Shown here: positions 51,449 through 61,425 of the stretch, one piece after another
How the letters are laid out: each line of letters begins with the position of its first letter
Numbering within the stretch: the first letter of the stretch is position 1
Translations under genes and position numbers: made by a program
DNA from: Tomocerus qinae
Lineage: Eukaryota; Arthropoda; Collembola; Entomobryomorpha; Tomoceridae
Direction of reading: 5' to 3'
DNA length: 64,000 nucleotides
NCBI GenBank assembly: GCA_020055645.1
Contig: CM034547.1
Coordinates: forward strand, 62,221,884-62,285,883
The notes under the pieces: model-generated
Databases searched by the model: none
What the model was told of the DNA's origin: nothing
What the model saw: only the letters and a program-made list of their open reading frames with translations

Positions 51449-54400
51449 GAAGTAATGAAGTGTAAATAACAATATATCCAAAATCTAAAGCAAACACTGT
51501 GTTTATTTTTACCATTCTCGTTTACTGCAAAATTTTTACTTCCCGAATTTGTTTGTACAAACACCGATAACTAATTCAGTTTTTACAACTTTACAATGTT
51601 TTCAAACACATTAGTAACTTCATTTCAATTTTGTTAAATAAGGTCTATTTATTTAAAAAGTGAAGTAACTGTTTCATCTTTTAGGACTAATCTTACCTCT
51701 GTATCCTATGCACTTATTGCTATCAATATCATGTACGCAAAACGTAAAATTTTCTTTTCGTTGTACACATATCTATATAGTATGACACTAACCAGGCTGC
51801 TAGTGCTAATACGCGTTTCGTTATCTCTGAGTTTTAAATATAACCATTTATAAAACTAAATAGCTGAGAAAGATCATATTGAGCATGAAGAGCATCCCTA
51901 ACTCCATATACTCCATACCCACTGACTATGGAGTGCTTAAAGAATACGTATAGAAGTTAAAAGAAGAAACAACGAAAACTAGATCCAAGTAAAAGTCAAG
52001 TTCAGCTTATCAAATCTATTTCCTTTTGCTTATGCTCGAAGGAAAAGGAAAGTTCTCTTAGCAGATCCCAGGCTGATTTCCATTTTATTAAGAAATTTTA
52101 ATTTTTGTAACTTGTCTCGCTCTGCGCTTCTACCCACTCGGGTCACGTCGACTCGCGTCGTGCTTTCTCTAATACTAAGAATGCTTCAAGATATTATTTC
52201 TCTCGCTTACTGCTCCAGAAAATGCTCATCCTTTTGTTTCGAATGGAGTAGATAGTAAACACTCTTCAAGATACTTTTCAAACGACCTACACGCTTTTGA
52301 CTGTGTTTATTTTTAGTTTCACCATGAACTATAAGTCATAGCTCTTGATTGAGCATGCAATGACCAATTTGATAACCAAATTAACTATCAATATGACTCT
52401 TACTATTGGATTATGAAATCAAATTCGGAATCCATTAAACTAAAGGCCAAGTTTGATTATTAAATGTTATCTAGCTTAATATTAATGTAAAAAGAAAATG
52501 TCCAATTTGGTACTTGGTTTATCAATGTCCAGTGAAAAGTGAAATGTCGTATTTTACAAGAGCAATATCGTTGACACGAACATCTTCCTTATTCCTTATG
52601 CAATCTGCAGAACGGATGAGACAAAATGATTGCACTAGTGCAGTTGCACAATTTAGACCTGGTTGACAAGCTCTATGGGAGTAGGACATTGACATAATAA
52701 ATCCGTGGGTTGGGTAAGAATGACGTTTGGCAGAAGAGCATGGAGCCGGGGGTCGGAGGACAGGAAGGATATTGTAATTCGAGATAGAGAAAGAATTAAA
52801 GTGGAGAGAGCCAAGCCGGGAGAAAGGAAGGAATTTTATTTTATGCGGAAGACATGTGCTACCTCCTTCTGTGGCATTGTTTATAGGACACCCCGTGACT
52901 AATCGTAATCGTAAGGCCGAGCTAAGACCTCTCTCAAATCCGTTCAACAGACTAAATTACATTGCCAAGCTAATAGTAAGCTGGAGTGAACTACATTTCC
53001 GCTTATCTCTACTTCATTTGACTTGGCATCTTGGCCTGGCTTGAACTGTACTGTAGTAACCTATCCTAACATTGCTATATCGCTGAATTGAGTGTAAAGT
53101 GTGTCTCTACGAAATACATTCCTAGCTACAGACCACATTTAAGGAATTGGACCAGAAGTAGTAGTAGCGACTGCATGTACATCTATAACTTCTATGTAGT
53201 CCCACCACTTGGACATCTCTCCGCACATATTTCATCACCACACAGATGTTGTTCTCTACTAACTACCCCTTCCGCTATCTACTATTATGTCCCTTGCTCT
53301 ACACTCACTATCTCATCTTAGACCTAGTACCCATTACTACAGTTGAAAAGTTCCTGTGGTAGAAAAGTTACTGCTACTGCGTTTCTTATGCGTCATATTG
53401 TGCGCTACGAATACTGGTTACATTCGGCGGGGATTCAAATATCTACATTCATAAGTTGAAAATAAATAATTGGTTTTTCGCTCAAACATTTTTCGTCAGA
53501 TTTTAATTTTTCAATTTTGCTACTTAAATACAAAATAGATACCAGAAAAGTATTAACACCTGATTTTACTGATTTGGAAGACCAAATAAAATGCTTAAAG
53601 TTCGCCAGCAGAGTGAATATGTTTCAATGTGAGAGCATTGAAAGGCATTGTGACTTTTTCAATTTATATACTGATTTGTTATTTTCAGTTAAACTTAATA
53701 TATTAGTGGGTCATATATATTAGTAGTCATATATTATCACTTCCGGATCAAGATAAAAAAGAATTTGTTCACTATATAATGCAAAAGTATTATTCCAATC
53801 AGATATCCACAATGGAAAATGAAGTTTCGCGCCCTGAATAATAGCAGTCAACCATCATACAAGCGTAAGCCAGTAGCTGTAACTTTCTACAGCCGTAAGT
53901 TTTGTTACGTGCGTTTCCATTATTATTTTGCAGCAGTTACGTTTCTATGGCAGTCAGAAAGACAGTAATGGAAACTAGGACTTACAGACGGAAGAAAGAA
54001 ACGCTAAACCCTTCCATTCTATTGAGTTCCATCTAAAACTAGTTCACTGGTTCTATTAACTTTATATAAAGTACTGCAGAGCAAAACAATATTGTGAACT
54101 TACAATTAATTGTACTAATAAATATCTATACATGTTATTGCTCCCAATCCCACTCGCTGTTGGCATTTACATACGTAGAATACTAATGTACAGCTTAAGC
54201 CTATTATTGCAAACTTTCCTTCCAAACAGTATGAATCTAAACACATTGAGGAAAACCTTGATAGGGTATGTAACAATAGAACGAGGTCATTTTACCTTGA
54301 TTCTTTTAAATATGGACAGAAATGACATTTTGAATTCTTCCTATTTCTGTAACAATCAAAAATGTAACTATACTTCAGGCTCCAAGCACAATATGTATAA

Positions 54401-56206
54401 ATAGATGAATCATATTCAACGCATGATGTTTTAGTGAAATGTTAAACTTGGTAAAGGGGAGTTTAAATCTTGTTTAATTGCTTAGAGATTTTAGATTGAT
54501 CTACTTTCGAGGGAATCGTGTTAGGCTAAAGAGAAAGTTTTTCGCAAGACTTCTGGAGAGATGTGCAAGACAAGTTACTTAACAAACTAGCTTTTTTTGG
54601 CAGAAGGATAATACTTATAGAAACATCAAAACATCAAAACTTACTTACATACAGTTGAACTGAGGGCAAGCAACACAACCAACTTAAATCAAACTATATA
54701 CCTGGAGAATCTGCATGCTCTTTGAGCAGATTGTGAGATTTTAGTTAAACAATCCCCGACATTACTTTTCGGTTTAAAGATGTGGTGCCGAAAGCTTACC
54801 TACATAATTTTCAGGCAATGAACATTTCATATTGGCATTTTTTTATTGTAATGACTTTGAAGATTGGAATTATTATGAATATTAAATAGCAAAGAATTTG
54901 GTCGTTTGGTGCAAATCACTGTAGGTACATTGCAAAGAAAGTGTTTTGAAAGCAATTTCGTTTGATTTCCAATTTCATAGTTTGTGAATTCAGAGTATTT
55001 AGATGTCGTATTTAGATGTACAATATAAGTTTGAAACATAGTGATCACATTTACTTAGAATTTATGGTATCAATGTTTTTAGCTCGCCCGAGGAACAAAA
55101 GGCTAGCTTATTTTTGAAATATTTTCTGAACATGTTTTAAGAACTTTCTTCAGCAGATTCATAGATAGAAGTAGTATTAAGATGTTACAATTCGCTTTTT
55201 ATGCTGCCACAAGCAATCAGCAGGTACAGCCGTCAAGTAATAAAGCAGGAATGGTATACACTAGTCTGGAACTGAATTTTAGTAGATAATACATGGCAAG
55301 GTACAATCTATAAAAAGAAGGTAAATACAACTAATCAGTGCGTAGTAAAAGTATGTAGTGTAGTAGTAGAAGTGGCCTTAGCCCAAGTAGCCCTGGGGCT
55401 GTGAGTGTGTATGAGTCTGATCTGATCTAGTGTAAGTGCTTCCCTAAGTGTAATTCAAAGTCAGTCTGTTCCTTACTGACTAACTACGGGGAGAGGAGGG
55501 AAGAAAGAGTTAACAAGTAGACAGAATGGAGTTGACTTTGGCTTTGACTCGACTTAAACTACTTATGTACATAAGGATACAGGATTCTCGACTACTTTTT
55601 AGAGTTAGCAAGTTAATAGCTCTCCGAGGAAATTTCACGAGCAAACCGTTAATTAAAACGAGTAAATCCAAAACATAAACTGCTCAACTTCGAGATGGAA
55701 AGAGAGCTTCATTCAATGTGCGCTCTCCTCCATCCCCGACATCCTTTTTTCTAAGTCTGCTCATTTTACTTATGGCCAGACACAGCAGAGTCACTTCCTC
55801 TAACTTCTATCTCTCAGCGTTCCCTTTACAATCCATATTATGGAGATACAATCGTATTTTATAAATCTGAAGAATGGGTTCACTTGGAAGACCAAAAGCA
55901 ACAAAGGCACACTTTTACTTATACCCACAAATGATGCACTCATTTAGTTAACATTATTATTAGAATGTTTACTTACTTGAGATTTAGTCAATTCGGGACA
56001 CTTGGTCCATTTTTTATCGGATTTCTGTCTATAGGTCACGAAGCCATCTGACAATCGATCCTTGAATGTTCACATCCTTCATAGTAAAACATTAGTGTTT
56101 TAACACGGAGAAGGAAATATTGAATTGCGGAGGACACGCATGGTTGAACAGAAATATTTAATTCCAGCTTGTGTGATTTGTACAAAACGAACCTAGGCAT
56201 ATTATG
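51449..56206. other. No further supported gene; may contain GPCR introns
   Basis: I looked on the minus strand for earlier GPCR exons and found only short hydrophobic frames without motifs. A less AT-rich patch at about 52600-53340 has open frames on both strands (141 aa minus, 65 aa plus) without domains. No mobile element was recognised. Confidence 0.45.
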
Positions 56207-56210
56207 ACCT

Positions 56211-56584
56211 AGCTCCTATATTTACCAAAATCAGAATTGCAAAATTTAAAAAACACGACAAGACCACTGTTTGGGGCTAAATGTATTAGTAGCTAAGCAA
56301 CATGAAAATAGTATTAATTACAAACAAATGTTGTTATTTGATTAGATGTTAGTTTCCATAAAAAGTAGAAATAGAAGTCATTCTTGTCATGATCTGTCTA
56401 AGAGTCACACGTCACATTCGTCCTCTCGTCAATTGTCCATGATTTGTCAAGTTTAAGAGTTCTAATAAACTATTGTTGTGTTAAAACTACAGTCCTTTTT
56501 CCTCTGCATCAGCAGCATACATTTTGCTCCTATATTTACCAAAATCAGAATTGCAAAATTTAAAAAACACGACAAGACCACTGT
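56211..56584 (+). mobile_element. Small element bounded by 59-bp direct repeats
   Basis: An exact 59-base sequence starting GCTCCTATATTTACC and ending GACAAGACCACTGT occurs at 56212-56270 and again at 56526-56584. The pair is flanked by ACCT at 56207-56210 and 56585-56588, a possible 4-bp target duplication with one base of slack on the left. The layout recalls a miniature terminal-repeat retrotransposon, but the repeats are short, do not start TG and end CA, and no clear primer-binding site is seen. A simple local duplication is the alternative. Confidence 0.4.
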
Positions 56585-56750
56585 ACCTCAATGTAGTCAT
56601 ATTTACCTCAATAATACTGTTAAGTGCGATTAGAAAGCATATATCCAGCGCCTATTAAATAAAAGTTGCTTGCACAAAAAATTGCACAATGGGGAAACAT
56701 TAGCATATTACCGATAAATGCAGATAAAATTTTATAAAATCAGATTCCTG

Positions 56751-56830
56751 AGATACGTTCGGATAACTTCGAATAACTTTGGTTAAGATCGGATAACTTC
56801 GGATAAGATCGGATAACTTCGGATAACTTC
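56751..56830 (+). repeat. Eight-copy 10-bp tandem array, consensus GGATAACTTC
   Basis: Copies run without gaps at exact 10-base spacing. Copies 2, 5, 7 and 8 are identical (GGATAACTTC); the others are GAATAACTTT, GGTTAAGATC, GGATAAGATC and a weaker first copy AGATACGTTC. GATAA recurs on the same helical face each turn. Confidence 0.92.
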
Positions 56831-57261
56831 TATTCGAGTTAGTTCAACTTTGCTTCAAATTCAACAAGATGCTACATTTTATGCCAAACAAATCTTATTG
56901 TAACAACTTCACACTATTCTCTCATACTCTCATCCCAATTAAGTATCCAATATATCGTATTTTTGCATAATATATGATTAAGTTATTGGTTTAATTCATT
57001 CCTACATCTAACATCAATGTATTTTTCTCCATGTGGTTTCAGGAGTCCAATAGTGTGTCAATCGACAACGAATTTAAAAAAGTCGAATAAAATTGCTAAA
57101 CAATAAATTATGCAAAGAAAGGTGAGGGTTGAGTGCTACATAAGGTAATTTTTGAATTGGAAATCGAAATAATAATGAGAATGCACAAGGTCTTTGTCAA
57201 ACTAAGAAGAGCCGAAGTTAGCTGTGCATGGTGGATGAGTATATACCTTGTGAGAGTCGTA

Positions 57262-57266
57262 TAGGG
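57262..57266 (+). repeat. Target site duplication, left copy (BEL/Pao element)
   Basis: TAGGG directly before the left LTR, repeated at 61421-61425. LTR retrotransposon integrases commonly make 4-6 bp duplications. Confidence 0.9.
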
Positions 57267-57675
57267 TGTTGCGTCAGCACCCTCTATATTACCATTTCTA
57301 AATGTGAATTGATTATGTAGCATGTAAAATTAATGCTACTTTTCTGTGCCGATTGAACTGATTGGATTCTGGGACTGAATTAGGAAGGATTATTGAGAAG
57401 AAAAAGACAGCCACGTGCTGATTAGACTTTCTTTGAGAAGAGTGAACGTTACGATTTCGACTCAGTAGTTTACTGAGATATTTTTGATCTGAATTATTAT
57501 CAGAATTTGATTGTCGGGACTTTTCATTAGTTTGTTTCGTAATTTCAGAATATAGCCTAATCGTTTTAGGTATATTATTATTTTGTTTAATCACCTTTTA
57601 TTTCGACAATTCACTAGTCAACTAAAAACTGTTGGAGGAACGATCAGAGGGTATCTGGTCTGAGAGCCACCAACA
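57267..57675 (+). repeat. Left LTR, 409 bp
   Basis: Starts TGTTGCGTCAGC and ends GAGCCACCAACA. Compared base by base with 61012-61420 it has the same length and two differences (TTCGACTC versus TTTGACTC; AATCGTTT versus AATTGTTT). The 93-aa minus-strand frame inside both LTRs is a composition shadow. Confidence 0.95.
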
Positions 57676-57680
57676 TTTTA

Positions 57681-57698
57681 TGGCGCCCCTGGTTAGGA
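57681..57698 (+). other. Primer-binding site of the BEL/Pao element
   Basis: TGGCGCCCCTGGTTAGGA begins five bases after the left LTR. TGG is the complement of a tRNA CCA end, as expected for the priming tRNA. The priming tRNA species was not determined. Confidence 0.65.
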
Positions 57699-57748
57699 CT
57701 TGTGATTAGTGAATTGATTAGTGATTACGAATTTTTGGAATTTTTGAA

Positions 57749-57925
57749 ATGGAAGGCCTGAAGACTGAACGAACGAAAAAGAGGAGCCTGACTTCGGATC
57801 CTTTTGAGGGACCGGCTTCAGATCGTTTCTGGGAGCCTGGTTTCGGATCTTTGCTGTCAGGCTTCCTTCCGATCTCGTCTTTTGACGAGGAGATTCGACC
57901 GAGGTCGAAATTTATTTATTTTTAA
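57749..57925 (+). pseudogene. gag N-terminal remnant, 58 codons
   Basis: The first ATG after the primer-binding site opens with MEGLKTERTKKRSLTS, a charged start like that of BEL/Pao Gag proteins. The frame then runs into the repeated leader sequence and stops at TAA (57923-57925). The Gag matrix/capsid body is absent. This looks like the true gag start joined by deletion to unrelated repeat sequence. Confidence 0.5.
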
Positions 57926-58052
57926 TTCGAAAAATGATTTCGACTTTGGTCGAAATCATTGGAAAATGGGTTGGCTGACTTCGGATCCTTTGTAGGGGGC
58001 CGGCTTCAGATTATTTCTGGGAGCCTGGCTTCGGATCTTTGCTGTTAGTCTA
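57788..58052 (+). repeat. Duplicated ~80-bp block in the BEL/Pao leader
   Basis: CTGACTTCGGATCCTTT, CCGGCTTCAGAT, TTTCTGGGAGCCTGG and TTCGGATCTTTGCTGT occur in order at about 57788-57866 and again at 57975-58052, 187 bases apart, with small differences. Between them is an AT-rich stretch with a near-palindrome around TTTCGACTTTGGTCGAAA. Confidence 0.85.
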
Positions 58053-58070
58053 GCTCCAGAGTCCGATTTT

Positions 58071-58138
58071 GGACGAAAAGATTTGACTTTTGTCGAAAAG
58101 ATTCGTCTTTTGACGAAAAGATTTGACTTTTGGTCGAT
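58071..58138 (+). repeat. 20-bp tandem repeats before the gag-protease frame
   Basis: Units starting at 58071, 58091 and 58111 follow the pattern (G/T)(G/T)(A/T)CGAAAAGATT(T/C)G(A/T)CTTT at exact 20-base spacing; a degenerate fourth (GGTCGATAAGATT) runs into the open frame. The motif TCGAAAAGATT also echoes the near-palindrome further upstream. Confidence 0.85.
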
Positions 58139-59374
58139 AAGATTCCTGAGAAACGAAAATATGTTGACATGAATGAAATCCCGACTGCTGCTGGATTATT
58201 CAGCGCTAAGGAGCAGTCTAAACCCGGAAAGAAACCGAAAATGGTTTGCATATTTTGTGATTTGACTAATCATAAAAGTCAGAACTGTTTTAAGGCAAAG
58301 AAGATGTCATATGATGACAAGAAAAATGTTTTGTCAAAGAAAGGAAGTTGTTTTTCCTGTTTGGGGATAGGTCACTTGGCGAATAAGTGTCCTAATAGAC
58401 CTCAGTGTCCTAACTGTGTTGGGAAACATTTTTCTGTTATGTGTAGAGAACTGCAGGGTCAGAATACAGAAAGAAAATTTGAAAAGAAAACGGAAGTGGA
58501 AGTGCAGACGGACTCCACTTTAGCTAATCAGACATGTTCATCGGATGTTTTATTACAAACATTGAAAGTCCTTTTACTGAATGGTGAACGTGAGCTAATT
58601 GTTCGTGCTGTAATCGATGGCGGCTCTCAACGATCATATCTTACTGATCGAGCAGCCAAAGCAATTGGATATACCAGTATTGGTGAAGAAACTTTGAATC
58701 ATAGTCTGTTTGGAGGGGTAGTGACTGGTGGGAGGGCTCACCAGAGATACCAAATTCGAATATGCGATTTGGATAAAAGTTATTTTTGTACCTTTTCCAC
58801 TTTTGACGAAACAGAAATTTGCTCTATGATACCGGTGATTCCACCTGGCCCATGGATAAATGAAACGAAGAAATCTGGCATTGAACTCTCCGATTATGGC
58901 GGAGAACTGACAAAAATTGATTTACTTCTGGGAGCTGATGTTGCAGGAAAATTGCTGATCAGAAAATTGGAATTGGAAAGTGGACCTGTTGCGATGGAAT
59001 ATCATCTCGGATGGACCTTAATTGGAAAGGCTCCAGGACAAAGGTCTGGAAATGACAGTACCCTTCTCGTTACTAATTTGTTCTTGAAGGATGCTGATAT
59101 TCAAAATTTATGGCGTCTCGATACGATTGGCATAACAGACCCATCTGAAACGAAAACACGACAAGAATTGCAAGATGCTGCAATGGAACATTTTTTGAAT
59201 ACAGTGACTAAGAATTCGGAAGGCCGCTATGAGATAGCTCTTCCTTTTATAGCCGGGCATCAAGAATTACCTAGTAATCGACGGTTAACCGAAAAACGAA
59301 TGCAGACATCGACTAAGAAAATTCTTACCGATGGAACTATGGATCAGTATCTGCCTTCTTTGATGAGTGGATGA
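58130..59374 (+). pseudogene. BEL/Pao gag zinc knuckles and aspartic protease (fragment)
   Basis: A 414-codon frame without its own ATG at the start (the first in-frame ATG follows a few codons in, at DMNEI). Residues about 41-54, 76-89 and 96-108 form three zinc knuckles (CIFCDLTNHKSQNC, CFSCLGIGHLANKC, CPNCVGKHFSVMC), the nucleic-acid-binding end of Gag. The Pao-type retropepsin follows with VIDGGSQRSYL; the usual D(S/T)G active-site triplet reads DGG here, so protease activity is doubtful. After it comes the linker typical of BEL polyproteins (GWTLIGKAPG, LWRLDTIGITDP) leading to reverse transcriptase. The frame is lost by a frameshift at about 59341-59362, so the C-terminal dozen residues are out of frame. 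Gag upstream of the knuckles is missing. Confidence 0.88.
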
Positions 59375-59394
59375 AATTGGGAATAATTGAGTAA

Positions 59395-60402
59395 ATCCCC
59401 CCTGAAGAAATTAAGAATTACGGTCACTACTTGCCACATCGAGCAGTGGTGAAAGAAGAAAGTACAACTAAGATACGACCGGTTTTTGACGCGTCGGCCA
59501 AGGAAAAATCGTGCCCCTCTCTGAATGATTGTCTGGAGAAAGGGCCTAACTTGCTGGAACTGATTCCTGCTGTGCTGACACGATTTCGAATTAAGAAGAT
59601 TGGTGTGGTAGCTGATATTAAAAAGGCATTTTTACAGATTAGTGTCAGACCCGCCGACAGAGACTTCCTACGTTTTTTGTTGTACGAGAAAATGGATGCT
59701 AATTGCAAAGAAAAAGAAAACTTCCAATTCACGGAATTTCGGCATCGCCGTGTTCTGTTTGGAGTTTCTGCAAGTCCATTTATACTGGGAGCTACTATCA
59801 ACTATCATTTGGATCGTGCTCCTGAGAATTTGAGGATCACTGCACAGCAATTGAAATCTTCATTTTATGTGGACAATTGCGTTATTAGTTTGGACAGTGA
59901 GTTAGACATGAATAAGTTCATGGAAGAATCAATTTATTTGATGAATGATGTTAAATTCGACCTGCGCGGCTGGGAGTGGAGTAGAAAACGAAAAGAGACC
60001 ATTCCTGTGTTGGAGCTGTCGTGGGACTTGAAGGAGGATACCTTGTGTTGCGACTTAAGAAAAATCACACATGAAATTTCTAAAGTGACTAAGAGAGTGA
60101 TTTTGTCTGCCGCTCACAAAGTATTTGACCCTATCGGATTTAGTGCTCCTGTGACATTATTACCTAAATTGTTGTTGCAGGAAGCTTGGGAGTTGAAATT
60201 GGGATGGGATGCGGAGCTCCCAGAAGATATCTCTCGAAGATTTTTGAATTGGATTAAATATCTGCCTTTGCTGAAGGAAGTGAAAATTCCTAGGTGGATA
60301 TTTAAAGAAAATTGTGACAAGAACACTTGGAGTCTCCACGTATTTGTCGACGCAAGTAAGTCTGCCTATGCTGCTTGCATTTTTTCTACGTGGAGAAACT
60401 GA
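59395..60402 (+). pseudogene. BEL/Pao reverse transcriptase and start of RNase H (broken)
   Basis: Would copy element RNA into cDNA. The frame opens directly after an in-frame TAA at 59392-59394, the second lesion between protease and RT. It shows GHYLPHRAVVKEES, RPVFDASAKEKSCPSLNDCL, motif A VVADIKKAFLQI with its catalytic Asp, the FGVSASPFILGA block, and motif C as FYVDNCV rather than YVDD. The RNase H domain begins with HVFVDASKSAYAACIF, holding its first catalytic Asp. The frame is then lost near a run of six T (60380-60385) and terminates at 60400-60402; the continuation is in another frame. Confidence 0.9.
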
Positions 60403-60970
60403 TGGTAGAGTTTCTACTCAACTATTACTTGCGAAGAGTAGAGTTGCTCCTATCAAACCGACTACAATTCCAAGACTGGAATTACTGGGCTGCTGTATTG
60501 GGGCACGTTTAGCGAAGACGGCTAAAGAAATCTTGGACTTTGAAGATATCCCCACTTATTACTGGACCGACTCCTTCAATGCTTTATGTTGGATTAAGAA
60601 GGAGGATAACTGGGGTACGTTTGTGTCTAATCGTGTCATGGAAATTCGAAATATAAGCAGTAAAGAAGACTGGAATCATGTCCCTGGGTCGATGAATCCA
60701 GCAGATTTGACTTTGAGATGATGTGGTGTGAAGCAGTTGGTTAAATCCTCATGGTGGGAGGGTCCCGCCTGGCTAAAATTTCCGAAGGAAAACTTAAATA
60801 GTATCAGACAAAGATGTCGTGATGTACTTGTGAAAACTTTTACTGTTGGAGGAAAATTGAAGCATACAAAACATGTCAAATTTGGAGACATTGTATTTGT
60901 TGGAGTTGATGGAACGAAACGATTGAATTGGAGTCTTGCCAAGATTTTGGAATTTCAGGATTATGTTTGA
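60386..60970 (+). pseudogene. RNase H remainder and integrase C-terminal remnant
   Basis: Continues the RNase H domain in a shifted frame: PRLELLGCCIGARL (catalytic Glu), YYWTDSFNALCWIKK (catalytic Asp) and the NPADL box, followed by a TGA at 60719-60721 where BEL elements usually read on. After the stop the same frame continues through WWEGPAWLKFPKEN and then jumps to VKFGDIVFVGVDGTKRLNW, which belongs to the integrase C-terminal (DUF5641-like) end. The integrase HHCC finger and DDE core are missing, with the deletion junction near 60800-60830. It ends TAG-free at TGA 60968-60970, about 40 bases before the right LTR. Confidence 0.85.
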
Positions 60971-60976
60971 TGAAAT

Positions 60977-61000
60977 GTAATTTCCTTTTATGGAAATTAC
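60977..61000 (+). other. Perfect 9-bp hairpin next to the polypurine tract
   Basis: GTAATTTCC, a six-base loop TTTTAT, and GGAAATTAC, ending one base before the polypurine tract. It could be a structure in the genomic RNA near the plus-strand priming site, or chance. Confidence 0.75.
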
Positions 61001-61011
61001 AGGTGGGAGTA
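61001..61011 (+). other. Polypurine tract
   Basis: AGGTGGGAGTA lies directly before the right LTR, in the position for plus-strand cDNA priming. It is short and contains two T. Confidence 0.6.
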
Positions 61012-61420
61012 TGTTGCGTCAGCACCCTCTATATTACCATTTCTAAATGTGAATTGATTATGTAGCATGTAAAATTAATGCTACTTTTCTGTGCCGATTG
61101 AACTGATTGGATTCTGGGACTGAATTAGGAAGGATTATTGAGAAGAAAAAGACAGCCACGTGCTGATTAGACTTTCTTTGAGAAGAGTGAACGTTACGAT
61201 TTTGACTCAGTAGTTTACTGAGATATTTTTGATCTGAATTATTATCAGAATTTGATTGTCGGGACTTTTCATTAGTTTGTTTCGTAATTTCAGAATATAG
61301 CCTAATTGTTTTAGGTATATTATTATTTTGTTTAATCACCTTTTATTTCGACAATTCACTAGTCAACTAAAAACTGTTGGAGGAACGATCAGAGGGTATC
61401 TGGTCTGAGAGCCACCAACA
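61012..61420 (+). repeat. Right LTR, 409 bp
   Basis: Same length and ends as the left LTR, with two C-to-T differences. Followed by the second TAGGG at 61421-61425. Confidence 0.95.
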
Positions 61421-61425
61421 TAGGG

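Larger units (their letters stand above)
57267..61420 (+). mobile_element. BEL/Pao LTR retrotransposon, 4,154 bp, defective
   Basis: Two 409-bp LTRs begin TGTTG and end CAACA and are flanked by TAGGG duplications. Inside come a primer-binding site, a gag start remnant, a repeated leader, gag zinc knuckles fused to a Pao-type aspartic protease, reverse transcriptase, RNase H, a short integrase C-terminal remnant and a polypurine tract, in the BEL/Pao order. The gag body and the integrase zinc-finger and DDE core are missing, and the pol part has two frameshifts and two stops. The LTRs differ at only two positions, both C in the left copy and T in the right, so the insertion is recent although the coding part is dead. 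Confidence 0.95.

Noticed and set aside
51697-51900. An earlier GPCR exon upstream of the TM6 exon
   Set aside because: A donor-like GAG|GTAAGA is present and hydrophobic words occur, but the frame needed to join in phase contains stops.
52522-52947. A 141-aa minus-strand frame
   Set aside because: Located in a locally GC-richer patch where both strands stay open; no motif, membrane helix pattern or convincing splice sites.
57313-57594. A 93-aa minus-strand protein present twice (also 61058-61339)
   Set aside because: It lies wholly inside the two LTRs; the duplication reflects the LTR pair and not a gene family.
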